The position numbers and the translations under genes were made by a program. The notes beneath the pieces are model-generated. The model searched no databases. It was not told the origin of the DNA and saw nothing but the letters and a program-made list of their open reading frames with translations. 64,000 nucleotides of DNA from SHYQ01 sp041674525 (GTDB taxonomy: Bacteria; Chloroflexota; Dehalococcoidia; UBA2979): assembly GCA_041674525.1 (NCBI GenBank), contig JBAYVN010000005.1, positions 4,974-68,973 on the forward strand. Direction: 5' to 3'. Positions 15,998 through 24,402 of the stretch are shown one piece after another; position 1 is the first letter of the stretch, and every line of letters begins with the position of its first letter.

Positions 15998-18481
15998 CTA
16001 CTCGACGAGGGCCATCGAGGTCACGCGGCGCTCCACGAGGGCGTGCACCTCGGCGGCGGAGTAGCGGAGGACGCGCCGCAGGACGTCCTCGCTGTCGGCG
16101 CCGAAGCGCGGCGCCGCGCGCACGGTGGTGATCGGTCGGCGCGACATGCGCCACGTGGGACGCGTGGTGCGCAGGCGCCCCGCCTCCGCGTGGTCGTACC
16201 ACAGGAACGCCTCGCGCGCGGCGAGGTGGGCGTCCGCGGCGAGCATGAGGGGCGAGAGGACGGGGGCCGCGGCGACCCCCGCGGCCTGCAGCAGCGCCGC
16301 CGCCTCGTCCGGATCGCGCGTCGCGCTCCACGCAGCGATTACCGCATCGATCGCCGCCTCCGCCGCGCGCCGGCCCTCGCGCGTGGCGTACGCGGGATCA
16401 TCCAGGCGCGCATCGCGGATCACGCGGCGGAGCCCGCGCCACGCCTCGTCGCTGTCCACGGTGATCGCCAGCCAGCGGTCGCTGACCGCGCCGATCGGGA
16501 GCGCGTTGATGTCCACGATCCGTCGAGGCGGCCCGTCCGCGCCGCGATACGCGTTCTGCGGCGCGAAGTACGGATCGCGATCGCCGATGCGCACCGGCAG
16601 CGGGCAGCCCAGCACCTCGGCGATCACGAACTCCGTCACCAGCCCGGCGATGCCATCGCGCTGCGCCACCATGGCGTACGCGGCCTCGCCGGTGCGCTCG
16701 CGGCGCAGCAACCCCATGGCGACGGCCGCGGCCGCGGTCGTGCCGGCGATCGGGTCGCCGTACGAGATCCCGCTGCGGTGAGGCGGGCCGCCCTCGTACC
16801 CCTGGAGCGCCGCGAGGCCGCCCATTTGCTCGATGGTGGGTCCGAAGGCGAGCCGCTCCGCGTCACTGCCCGTGTGCCCGAAGCCGGGCATGGAGACGTA
16901 GATGATGCGCGGGTTGATGCGGCGCAGATCCTCGAAGCCCAGTCCCTGGTGATCCGCAACGCCGCTGCTCCAGTTCTCGATGAACACGTCCGAGGCGGCG
17001 ACCAGGCGGCGCAGCGCCTCCATCCCCTCCGGCTGCTTGAGGTCGAGGCTGATGCCGAGCTTGTTGCGGCTGTACTCGTTGAAGTACGCGCTCTGGTTGA
17101 TCTCGGGGACCGTGCGCACGCCGGACATCGTGCGCAGCGGGTCCGGGTAGGTGGGCCCCTCCACCTTCACGACCTCGGCGCCCATGTCCGCGAGGAGGCG
17201 GGTGGCGTACGGCCCGGCCCAGACCTGCGTCACGTCCACCACGCGCAGCCCGGCGAACGGCAGCGGGGGTGTCCCCGGGGTCGAGGGCGTCGAGGGCGCC
17301 CGGGCCGGCGGGGTGTCGTGAGGCGGCTCGCCGGCCGCCTTGCTCAGGACCTCGAGCGTGTGCTCGCCGAGAAGCGGGGCGCGGCGATTCGTGCCGCGGT
17401 CGCCGCCGATGGTCGCGCTGTCGAACTGGATCGGCCCGGAGGGCAGCGGGTGGCGTCCGAGGCGCGGGTGATCGACGTCCTGCCAGAAGCCGACCTCGCG
17501 GAGGTGTGGCCACTCGTACAGCTCGCGGGGCGTCAGGATGCGTGAGAAGGGCGCGCGCTGGGCGGAGGCGATGCGGAAGATCTCCTCGGCGGTGTGCTGT
17601 CGCGTCCACTCGGGGATGAGCACGGCGAGCAGGTCGTTCGCCAGCGGCGCCCACCCCGAGGCGAGCGCCGGGTCGTCCTTCAGATCCGGGCGACCGATCG
17701 CCTCGTACACCGCGCCAGTCTGGCGCGGCATCGCCGTGACGCCGATGTACCCGTCGGCGCACTCGTAGATGCCCCACTGCGCGTACATGTTGTTGCCCGT
17801 GATCCGCGCGCTGTCGGACGCGCGGCCGAGGGCGTTCGCCATCTGCGCCTCGATGGTGGCGACCTGCACCTCCTGGACCGACAGGTCGATGCGGTCCCCC
17901 ACGCCGCTCGTGCATGCGGCGTACCGGGCGGCGAGCGCGGACGCGAAGCCGTGCAGCCCCGCAAACAGGAACGACTGGTGTCCCGCGGTCTTCAGCGGGG
18001 GCTGGTCCGGGTCGCCGCACGCCGCCATCTGCCCCCCCGAAGCGAACGCCGTCAGCGAGGTGGCTCGCCAGCCCGCGCGCGGGCCGTCCTGCCCGTACGG
18101 GGAGATCGCGAGCACCACGAGCGCGAGGTGCGCCTCGCTGATCGCCGCGAGGTCGAGGCCCAGCGCGGCGAGCCGGCCCGGAGCGCCGGAGTCGATCACG
18201 ATGTCCGCGCGCTTGACGAGGCGGCGCGCCTCGGCGACGCCGTTCGGCGTTGCGAGGTCGAGCACGACACTCCGCTTCCCCGCGCCGAGGTACGCGAACA
18301 GCACGCTGTCATCGGGCGTGGGTGCGGGTGCGGCGGAGGCCCACGGGGGGAGGTGACGGACCGGGTGCCCCCGCGGCGGCTCCACCACGATCACGTCCGC
18401 GCCGTACAGCGCCAGCAGGCGGCCGGCGAACGCCCCCGCGACGTCCGTGCTCAGTTCGACAACGCGTGTGCCCTCGAGCAT
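15998..18481 (-). CDS. Tandem-fused CaiB/BaiF family III CoA-transferase
   Basis: 827 aa, twice the usual length of about 400. The N-terminal copy (about 1-385) begins LEGTRVVELSTDVAGAFAGR. After a Pro/Thr-rich linker (about 386-408), the C-terminal copy (409-827) begins GLRVVDVTQVWAGPYATRLL. Family III enzymes use an Asp to form an acyl-CoA anhydride. That Asp is seen in the second copy (D576 in GISYGDPIAG), but the aligned N-terminal position (TAGHQSFLFAG) is Phe171. The first half is therefore probably structural or regulatory. ATG at 18481 was chosen because the longer frame lacks similarity. The acyl acceptor is unknown. Confidence 0.88.
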   Translation of the reverse strand: MLEGTRVVELSTDVAGAFAGRLLALYGADVIVVEPPRGHPVRHLPPWASAAPAPTPDDSVLFAYLGAGKRSVVLDLATPNGVAEARRLVKRADIVIDSGAPGRLAALGLDLAAISEAHLALVVLAISPYGQDGPRAGWRATSLTAFASGGQMAACGDPDQPPLKTAGHQSFLFAGLHGFASALAARYAACTSGVGDRIDLSVQEVQVATIEAQMANALGRASDSARITGNNMYAQWGIYECADGYIGVTAMPRQTGAVYEAIGRPDLKDDPALASGWAPLANDLLAVLIPEWTRQHTAEEIFRIASAQRAPFSRILTPRELYEWPHLREVGFWQDVDHPRLGRHPLPSGPIQFDSATIGGDRGTNRRAPLLGEHTLEVLSKAAGEPPHDTPPARAPSTPSTPGTPPLPFAGLRVVDVTQVWAGPYATRLLADMGAEVVKVEGPTYPDPLRTMSGVRTVPEINQSAYFNEYSRNKLGISLDLKQPEGMEALRRLVAASDVFIENWSSGVADHQGLGFEDLRRINPRIIYVSMPGFGHTGSDAERLAFGPTIEQMGGLAALQGYEGGPPHRSGISYGDPIAGTTAAAAVAMGLLRRERTGEAAYAMVAQRDGIAGLVTEFVIAEVLGCPLPVRIGDRDPYFAPQNAYRGADGPPRRIVDINALPIGAVSDRWLAITVDSDEAWRGLRRVIRDARLDDPAYATREGRRAAEAAIDAVIAAWSATRDPDEAAALLQAAGVAAAPVLSPLMLAADAHLAAREAFLWYDHAEAGRLRTTRPTWRMSRRPITTVRAAPRFGADSEDVLRRVLRYSAAEVHALVERRVTSMALVE

Positions 18482-18585
18482 CCGGTCCCTCCACGCGCGC
18501 AGGCGGCTCGACGGGCATCGTACCCGGGGGCGAGGCGTGCGCAACGCCCGCCGCGCAGCGCCCGCCGTGGGCGGCGCATGCGGTC

Positions 18586-18888
18586 CTAGCGGCACTCCGG
18601 CGGGAAGATCGTCCCGATCTTCGCCTTCTCGAAGCACGGGTTCCCGTTGGCGGTCCCGTCGTACCCCGTGGCAAAGTAGTCGCCGAGATAGGTCTCGCGG
18701 CCGATGCCACCGACGACGATCGTGACGTAGTACCCGGGCGCGCGCCCCCCGGCAGCGCCCGGCTGGATGTAGATGTTCCTGGCGACCACCGTGTAGTCGG
18801 GTGTCGCGCCGTTCAGCCGCGCCAGCCCCCGCCCGCACCCCGTGAGCAGAGCGCAGGCCAGGACGGCGGCGGCGGCGAGGATCCTCAT
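18586..18888 (-). CDS. Small lipoprotein of unknown function
   Basis: 100 aa from the ATG at 18888. It has a clear lipoprotein signal (MRILAAAAVLACALLTGCG, Cys at 19), then a mature domain of about 80 residues with PGYYVTIVVGG, a YLGDYFATGYDG stretch and two further Cys (NPCFEK, PPECR) that could pair. I do not recognise the family. TAGCAT (18901-18896, minus strand) ends seven bases before the ATG, so the message is probably leaderless. It is a single-gene unit. Confidence 0.65.
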   Translation of the reverse strand: MRILAAAAVLACALLTGCGRGLARLNGATPDYTVVARNIYIQPGAAGGRAPGYYVTIVVGGIGRETYLGDYFATGYDGTANGNPCFEKAKIGTIFPPECR

Positions 18889-19045
18889 GCGCCCGATGCT
18901 ATCACCAGCGCGCACGCACTCGCGTGCATGCATCGGCGCACTGCCGGAGCGCCCCCGTGCTCAGGTGTGCCGTGGCGGCGCCCCCGGCGCGTGGTCGCGA
19001 CCGGGGCGCCGTGCTCCTCGTGGCGCGCGGGTCTCCCGCCCGGGC

Positions 19046-19501
19046 CTATGCGGGACGAGGAAGCCGGGTGACCGGCGGGCTGGCGGCGGCGTGCCCGTCC
19101 GCGGCGCCGGCCGAGGTCGCCCCCGGCGGGGCGGTGAGTGTCTCGGTGTGCATCGCGCACGCCCATCGGCCGTCGCGCCGCACCCAGACGCTTGCGTCGA
19201 TCGCGTCGAGCGACTCCGGGTGCCCGTCGCGCCGCAGCGTCTCATGCACCGGGTACGCGACGATGGCCACGTTCCGGCTGAGCATCCGCACCTTCGAGTT
19301 CGCGCCGAAGTCGTACGACTCCAGCTCGTACGGCATGTCCTGCAGCATCGCGGCCGCGGTCTGCGGATCGAGTTCACCGATCCCCTCCGGTCCGACCACG
19401 ATGCAGGACTCATCGGTCAGCTGCCCCACGGCGTCGGCATCGCGCCGCTTCATCGCGTCCCAGAAGCCGCGTTCCAGTGCCATCAGGTCCAGGCGAGCCA
19501 T
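19046..19501 (-). CDS. SnoaL-like/DUF4440 (NTF2-fold) protein
   Basis: 151 aa from the ATG at 19501, with GGAGAGG at the usual spacing. The pattern MALERGFWDAMKRRDADAVGQLTDESCIVVGPEG, seen at residues 7-40, is that of NTF2-fold DUF4440/SnoaL proteins, followed by strands SKVRMLSRNVAIVAY and SVWVRRDGRWAC. About 25 residues at the C-terminus are Ala/Pro-rich. These small alpha+beta cone proteins include isomerases and stress proteins, and no function can be assigned. No neighbour suggests a pathway. Confidence 0.75.
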   Translation of the reverse strand: MARLDLMALERGFWDAMKRRDADAVGQLTDESCIVVGPEGIGELDPQTAAAMLQDMPYELESYDFGANSKVRMLSRNVAIVAYPVHETLRRDGHPESLDAIDASVWVRRDGRWACAMHTETLTAPPGATSAGAADGHAAASPPVTRLPRPA

Positions 19502-19665
19502 GACGGTCCTCCTCTCCTCCCGGAGCCTCTTGCCACCATTGTCGAGGCCGAGTGATTGCATCGACGCATACAGGTGCCGGGTTGGCGGGGCGCGGAGGTC
19601 GCGGGAGCGCCCTGACCGGGCGCGCGCCGGTGCGAGCGGGGCACCCGATGGCCGGGGGGTTACAT

Positions 19666-19695
19666 TTGCATTACTCAGGCGGCGGGTGGTAGCGT
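19666..19695 (+). promoter_or_regulatory. Promoter of the 19787 sensor kinase
   Basis: TTGCAT (19666-19671), 18 bases, TAGCGT (19690-19695). The -10 and its GG flank match the rplY promoter. Confidence 0.5.
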
Positions 19696-19786
19696 CCCGG
19701 CCCCCCGGACATTGCCGAGTGGCGGTCGTGCGGCGATCGACGGGCGCGGCAACGCAGACGCATCGATTCGATGCGCGAGGCTCGCG

Positions 19787-21676
19787 ATGATGCGACTCCT
19801 CCGCCGGCTCTTCGGGAGCGCGCGGCTCGGTCTCTCCCGGTCCGCGCTGGTGCTCCTTGTCGTGTCGCTGGGCGTCGTCGCCGTCTTCGCAGTCGTCTCT
19901 TCCATGCTCGCATGGCGCGGGTACCAGCAGGCACGGGCTGCGGCCGAATCTGACGTCGGAGCGAGCGCGGCCGCGGCGGCGGCGGAGGTGGATCGATTCC
20001 TCGACGGCCGCGCCGATGCGTTGCGCGCGATCGCGGCGTCGCCCGCGGTCCGGCGCCTCGCCCTGGACGAGATGCAGGCGTACTTCGATAGCCTCCCGGA
20101 GATCGCCGGTCTCGGTGCGGTTTCGTGGAGCAACCTGGACGGGCGCGTGCGTGTCGTGTCAGGCGGAATCCCCGCGGAGGGGATGCCCGATGTCCGTGAC
20201 AGCGACTTCTTCACCGGCGCCGCCGGGACGCGCGGGACCGTGTTCGTCGGCCCCGGGACGGTGTTCGTCGGCAGAGCGGTCGCAGGTCCCGTCACCGGGC
20301 AGCTCACCGTGCCGATCGCCGTGGCCTCGGAGGATCTCCAGGGGAAGCGCACCGGGGTGGTGCTCGGCGGCATCCTGCTGAACGGACGCGATGCGGGGCC
20401 GCTCCATTTCGGAGGGATCCCCGGCCTGAGGGTGATCGGGTTCGCCGGGGACCTGCTGATCGATGTGGGTCACGCGGTGCAGGAGGTGCGCGACGTGACG
20501 GCGTGGCCCGGCTACGCGCAGGCGCGCTCGGGCGGAAACGGCGTGTTGACCGGAGTGCCGGGGCTCCTGGGCGAGCCCGGCCACGTTGTCGGGTTTGCCG
20601 CCACACGTACCGCGGGCTGGCTGGTGCTCTCGGATCGCCCGGCCGAGGCGGTCTACGGGGCGCCATACCGGCGGTTCCGCACGGAGGTCGAGGCGATCGC
20701 CGTGTTCGTGATCGCCAGCCTCGCAGGAATCTCCTGGTCGACGATCAGCCTGGAGCACCGCATGCGCTCCGAGCGCGCCGCCCGTGAGGCGGTGGACGCC
20801 GCGAGGTCGCTGCACGACACATTCATCGACACGCTGACGCACGACCTGCGGTCGCCGCTCACGATCATTCGCGCGAACGCCGACCTCCTGCAGCGTGACC
20901 TCCGCCGGTCAGCGACTGCCAGCGCGAGCGATCGCGCAGACGACATCCGCCGCGCCGCGATGACGATCGACCGCATGGTGGAGGACTTCACCGACCTCCA
21001 GCACGGCGACGAGCAACTCCCCCTCAACCTGAGCACGGTGGACCTGGTGGAGCTCGCCGGAAGCGTCGTGGCACTGGCGGAGCACGCGAACCCGGACCGG
21101 GGCATTCGCTTCGAGCCCGCGGTCGACGGGCTGACTGGCCACTGGGACCGGGAGCGGCTGGCGCGTGTGGTCGACAACCTGCTATCGAACGCGCTCAAGT
21201 ACAGTCCGGCCTCGGAGCCGGTCATCGTCCAGGTGGAACCGGATCCCGCGCCCCCGGGGGAGTGGGCCGTGGTGCGGGTGATCGACCTCGGCATCGGCAT
21301 CCCCAGGCCGTACCTCAAGCGGATCTTCGAACCGTATGTTCGCGCGACGAATGCCGCGGGGGTGCGCGGGACCGGGCTCGGCCTGGCCAGCGTTCATCAG
21401 ATCGTGCAGGCGCACGGCGGAATGGTGACCGCGGACAGCCGCGAGGGTGCGGGGTCCGTGTTCACCGTGAAGCTGCCGATCGCCCTCGACACCACCTCGA
21501 AGCCCCCGGAACCGGGGCAGGGGCCCGCCTCGTCAGCATGGAGCGCGCCTCCAGGGTCGACCCCCGATGGTCACTGCGACGCCGGCCCGCCAGCCGCCAT
21601 CGACGACCGGTGCGGGGGCGATTCGGAGCAGCCCCGGGTCGACGAAGCGGGCGCAGCGCCGGCTGGCGCGCCCTGA
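19787..21676 (+). CDS. Membrane sensor histidine kinase
   Basis: 629 aa. ATGATG at 19787/19790 gives two equivalent starts. TM1 (about 20-42) and TM2 (about 303-320) bracket a 260-residue extracytoplasmic sensor resembling a dCACHE-like domain. The cytoplasmic part has the H-box LTHDLRSPLTI (H352), N-box VVDNLLSNALKYSP, the G1-type DLGIGIP and G2 GTGLGLASV. The C-terminus beyond about residue 570 is a long disordered Pro/Gly/Asp tail. No response regulator is encoded within the window. It would signal through an unlinked partner. The gene ends beside an integrase remnant. Confidence 0.9.
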   Translation: MMRLLRRLFGSARLGLSRSALVLLVVSLGVVAVFAVVSSMLAWRGYQQARAAAESDVGASAAAAAAEVDRFLDGRADALRAIAASPAVRRLALDEMQAYFDSLPEIAGLGAVSWSNLDGRVRVVSGGIPAEGMPDVRDSDFFTGAAGTRGTVFVGPGTVFVGRAVAGPVTGQLTVPIAVASEDLQGKRTGVVLGGILLNGRDAGPLHFGGIPGLRVIGFAGDLLIDVGHAVQEVRDVTAWPGYAQARSGGNGVLTGVPGLLGEPGHVVGFAATRTAGWLVLSDRPAEAVYGAPYRRFRTEVEAIAVFVIASLAGISWSTISLEHRMRSERAAREAVDAARSLHDTFIDTLTHDLRSPLTIIRANADLLQRDLRRSATASASDRADDIRRAAMTIDRMVEDFTDLQHGDEQLPLNLSTVDLVELAGSVVALAEHANPDRGIRFEPAVDGLTGHWDRERLARVVDNLLSNALKYSPASEPVIVQVEPDPAPPGEWAVVRVIDLGIGIPRPYLKRIFEPYVRATNAAGVRGTGLGLASVHQIVQAHGGMVTADSREGAGSVFTVKLPIALDTTSKPPEPGQGPASSAWSAPPGSTPDGHCDAGPPAAIDDRCGGDSEQPRVDEAGAAPAGAP

Positions 21677-21737
21677 GGAGGCGCTGGTGCCGGGGGAGGA
21701 CGCCCGGGGCCCGTACTTCGTCCTCGTGGTTCCCCAA

Positions 21738-21913
21738 TGGCATTGCGCCCGCGCGACGCCTCTGCTCACCCAGGGCGTGCGACCCGCGTCGTGATGGAGC
21801 CCCCGGGGCACTCGACGATCGCCGTGACGATGAACATCTACACGCATGTCATGCCAGAGTTGCAGCGCAACGCAGCGGACCGGATGGGTGAGTTCCTAGC
21901 CGGATCTCCTTAG
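21738..21913 (+). pseudogene. Degraded tyrosine recombinase (phage-type integrase) C-terminus
   Basis: Translation gives VVMEPPGHSTIAVTMNIYTH followed by a VMPELQRNAADRM-type tail ending at TAG 21913, the C-terminal end of tyrosine integrases: GHS/T box plus the catalytic Tyr in IYTHV. Just upstream, in another frame, ARATPLLTQGVRP resembles the integrase stretch around the RH box (CATLLLAQGV). A one-base loss near 21787 separates the two frames, and no upstream integrase sequence remains. The gene is truncated and frameshifted. It lies between a sensor kinase and a low-GC gene next to a tRNA cluster, as expected of a decayed integrative element. Confidence 0.75.
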
Positions 21914-22806
21914 TCGTGCCGCTCCCCGGCATCGCGCCCGAGAGCACTCTGGATTGCCTGTAGAACGACGAAACGGGAGCAGCGTTGAAGGTCCGTGAGT
22001 TCGACGTAGGTCGGCGCGGGCTCGCTCAGACGCGCCGCGTGTGCACCTCTACGGTCGCGCGCCGTCTGGAACGATCGAATCTTCTCGATGAGCGGCTGGA
22101 CCGTGTTTACCCCGTACGGAATATCGAAGCCGACCTCAATCTCCGGGTCGATCCCGAGCTGCTCAATGCTTCGGCGGAGTCTTCGATCGTCCGACGAGGG
22201 CTCCCCGATCAGCGACTCAACCGCCTTGTATGCGTTCGTAAGTGCACCCTCAAGGCGGGCTCTATCCGCGCCGCGCCGCGGGCGTTCGCCTTCGTCCTCC
22301 ATCACGAGGCCAAGATCGCCGGGCGACACGAAGAACTGCTTCTCGCTCGCGGCGTAGAGGGACGCCGCCCGGAAGTGCCGTTCCTCTACCACAGCCGGCA
22401 GAAGGTCGATCGCGATCTGGAGAGCATCGAGAGGGATCATCCAGTGCGTGCTGAGCGACATGCGCAGTTCAAGTTCGTCGAGCGGGCGCGCCTCCACGAC
22501 GGACCAGGCTGAGTGCGAGAGGTCTTCGAGACTGGCGAGTGCGCAAAGGTTCCGAGGCGGGTCGACGCGGATGGGGGACGGCGGGTCGCCCCAGGTCCCG
22601 TACACGAGAGTCACCGCGAAGCCAAATGCCTCCGCGACTCGCTCCGCCACTCGGTCAGCCTCGACGTTCCTGATATCCAGGAGCAGATGGCGATCGAGCC
22701 GCCCGCCCTCGGCGTCCGCGATGTTCCACGCCGGGCCGACGATAGCCTCCAGCGTGTCGATTTCGACGGGCGAGGGCTGACGTTCACGCGCGTGGGATTC
22801 GCGCAT
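21910..22806 (-). CDS. Hypothetical protein with a HEPN-like C-terminal region
   Basis: About 298 aa if ATG 22806 is the start; GTG at 22869 is possible, and neither has a good ribosome site. I recognise no named family. The C-terminal 110 residues are helical and contain ALTNAYKAVESLIGE followed by KIRSFQTARDRRGAHAA, an R-x(4-6)-H arrangement like that of HEPN/Apea-type domains, which are often RNases in defence or toxin systems. This link is tentative. GC is near 55-60% by eye, well below neighbours. The gene sits between the integrase remnant and tRNA-Leu, suggesting island cargo. Confidence 0.55.
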   Translation of the reverse strand: MRESHARERQPSPVEIDTLEAIVGPAWNIADAEGGRLDRHLLLDIRNVEADRVAERVAEAFGFAVTLVYGTWGDPPSPIRVDPPRNLCALASLEDLSHSAWSVVEARPLDELELRMSLSTHWMIPLDALQIAIDLLPAVVEERHFRAASLYAASEKQFFVSPGDLGLVMEDEGERPRRGADRARLEGALTNAYKAVESLIGEPSSDDRRLRRSIEQLGIDPEIEVGFDIPYGVNTVQPLIEKIRSFQTARDRRGAHAARLSEPAPTYVELTDLQRCSRFVVLQAIQSALGRDAGERHD

Positions 22807-22947
22807 CCAGGTGCCGCCAGCGATGAGGTACTGCAACTGCCTCGCTCGTCCCTTGTCTTCGCGGGTCACCACGTGGGTCACCAGCGCGTCGCTGCATCTC
22901 GATCGCAGGCCGATTCGCGCACCCGGATCGCCCGTGTGTACTGGTGG

Positions 22948-23030
22948 TGCCGGGGAAGGGGGTCGAACCCTCACGCTCTTTCGAGCCGCGGGGTTTAAGC
23001 CCGCTGCGTCTGCCATTTCGCCACCCCGGC
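22948..23030 (-). tRNA. tRNA-Leu (anticodon TAA)
   Basis: Acceptor arms GCCGGGG (23030-23024) and CCCCGGC (22955-22949), discriminator A, and encoded CCA (22947-22945). The anticodon loop CTTAAAC gives TAA. The long variable arm is as expected for Leu. It is the last of five tRNAs, adjacent to the island remnant, and its 3' end is a natural attachment-site candidate. Confidence 0.95.
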
Positions 23031-23136
23031 GCGTCGTGGCCTCGCCTCGATAGTAGCCAGTGGAGGTGTCGCGCGGGGTGCGAGGGCCGCGCCGGTGGTC
23101 GCAGGGTGCGTGGTGGGGCGTGCGGGTGGGTGATGG

Positions 23137-23207
23137 AGGCCAGGACGGGAATCGAACCCGTGATGGAGGTTTTGCAGACCTCTGCCTTGCCACTTGGCTA
23201 CCTGGCC
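23137..23207 (-). tRNA. tRNA-Cys (anticodon GCA)
   Basis: Acceptor GGCCAGG/CCTGGCC, discriminator U73 as needed for Cys, encoded CCA, anticodon loop CTGCAAA. Fourth gene of the cluster. Confidence 0.96.
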
Positions 23208-23280
23208 CGGGACCACCGGGGCCGGTGACCGCCGGACGCGGCGTTCAGGTCCGGTCGGCCGGTCGGGGTGTTGTGAATGG

Positions 23281-23352
<72 letters not shown>

Positions 23353-23386
23353 CTGGTCACCTCTTTCGCCAGTGGAAAGAGGATGG

Positions 23387-23470
23387 TGCCCAGAATGAGA
23401 TTTGAACTCATACGCCCGTTAGGGCACTGCCCCCTCAAGACAGCGTGTCTGCCAGTTTCACCACCTGGGC
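23387..23470 (-). tRNA. tRNA-Leu (anticodon GAG)
   Basis: Acceptor GCCCAGG with TCTGGGC (one G-U pair), discriminator A, encoded CCA, anticodon loop CTTGAGG, long variable arm. Second gene of the cluster. Confidence 0.95.
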
Positions 23471-23487
23471 GCCGATTGTCTGGCTGG

Positions 23488-23560
23488 CAGGAGTGGAGGG
23501 TCTCGAACCCCCGACCTACGGTTTTGGAGACCGCCGCTCTGCCAACTGAGCTACACTCCT
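23488..23560 (-). tRNA. tRNA-Trp (anticodon CCA)
   Basis: Acceptor AGGAGTG/CACTCCT, discriminator G, encoded CCA, anticodon loop CTCCAAA. First gene of the five-tRNA transcript. Confidence 0.96.
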
Positions 23561-23573
23561 GCGGCCTGCCACA

Positions 23574-23582
23574 AGTCTAGCA
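23574..23582 (-). promoter_or_regulatory. Promoter of the five-tRNA cluster
   Basis: Extended -10 TGC-TAGACT on the minus strand (hexamer 23579-23574), 13 bases before the 5' end of tRNA-Trp. It has nearly the same geometry as the tRNA-Gln promoter. Confidence 0.6.
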
Positions 23583-23625
23583 ACCGATGAGCCGAGACGG
23601 AACCCTCCGTGCCGTGCCCCGTAGC

Positions 23626-24402
23626 CTACCGCGACCGGGCCACGATGCGGAAGAGGGCGCGCGGAGCCCACCTGATGGCCGCCGCGATCAGGACCATGGC
23701 CCGCGGCGTCCACACCACGCGGGCGCCCCGGTCCAGGCCGCGCAGGACGTCCGCCGCCACCCGCTCCGGGCTGACGGCGAGCGGCTGACGCGCGATCCCC
23801 GCCGTCATCCTCGTGCGCACCATCCCCGGGCGGACCGTCATCACGCGCACGCCAGTGCCGCGCAGTGCCTCCCCCAGGCCGTCGGCGAAGGCGTCTAGGC
23901 CCGCCTTCGCCGAGGCGTACGGGACGTTCGAGGGGCGCGGGCGCTGCCCGGCCATCGAGGAGATCACCACCAGCGTGCCGTGGCCCTGCGCGCGCATCCG
24001 CTGCGCCGCCGCGAGGCCGCTGGAGACGGCGCCCGCGTAGTTGACCACGGCCACACGCCCGGCCCGCTCCGGGGATTCGTCGATCGTGCGCTGATCGTCG
24101 AGGAGGCCGAACGCGACCACGGCCACGTCGACGTCACCGCCGAGGGCGCGGGCGCGCTCGAAGGCCCGACCGACGGCCGCCTCGTGCGTCGCGATGTGCT
24201 CCGCGTCGAACGGCACCGCCTCCGCGACGGCGCCAGCGGCACGCAGGGCGGCGAGCGGCGCCTCGAGCGCCTCCGGCCGTCGCGCGGCCAGCACCACCGC
24301 ACGTGCCCCGCGCTCCGCCAGCGCCCGCGCGATCGCGAGTCCGATCTCCGACCCCCCGCCGAGCACGACGACGGATCGAGGGCGTCCGGTGGCGTCGCTC
24401 AT
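23626..24402 (-). CDS. dprE2: SDR oxidoreductase, DprE2-like (decaprenylphospho-D-erythro-pentofuranosid-2-ulose 2-reductase)
   Basis: 258 aa from the ATG at 24402, overlapping the dprE1-like stop as ATGA. It is a short-chain dehydrogenase with the cofactor motif VVVLGGGSEIGLAIARALAE, VVAFG in place of NNAG, catalytic Ser in VVISSMAG and Y-x3-K (YASAK). DprE2 reduces the keto intermediate made by DprE1 to decaprenyl-phosphoryl-arabinose, the arabinose donor known from mycobacterial cell walls. The DprE2 call rests on close coupling to the DprE1-like gene; generic SDR is the fallback. It is the last gene of its operon. Confidence 0.8.
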   Translation of the reverse strand: MSDATGRPRSVVVLGGGSEIGLAIARALAERGARAVVLAARRPEALEAPLAALRAAGAVAEAVPFDAEHIATHEAAVGRAFERARALGGDVDVAVVAFGLLDDQRTIDESPERAGRVAVVNYAGAVSSGLAAAQRMRAQGHGTLVVISSMAGQRPRPSNVPYASAKAGLDAFADGLGEALRGTGVRVMTVRPGMVRTRMTAGIARQPLAVSPERVAADVLRGLDRGARVVWTPRAMVLIAAAIRWAPRALFRIVARSR

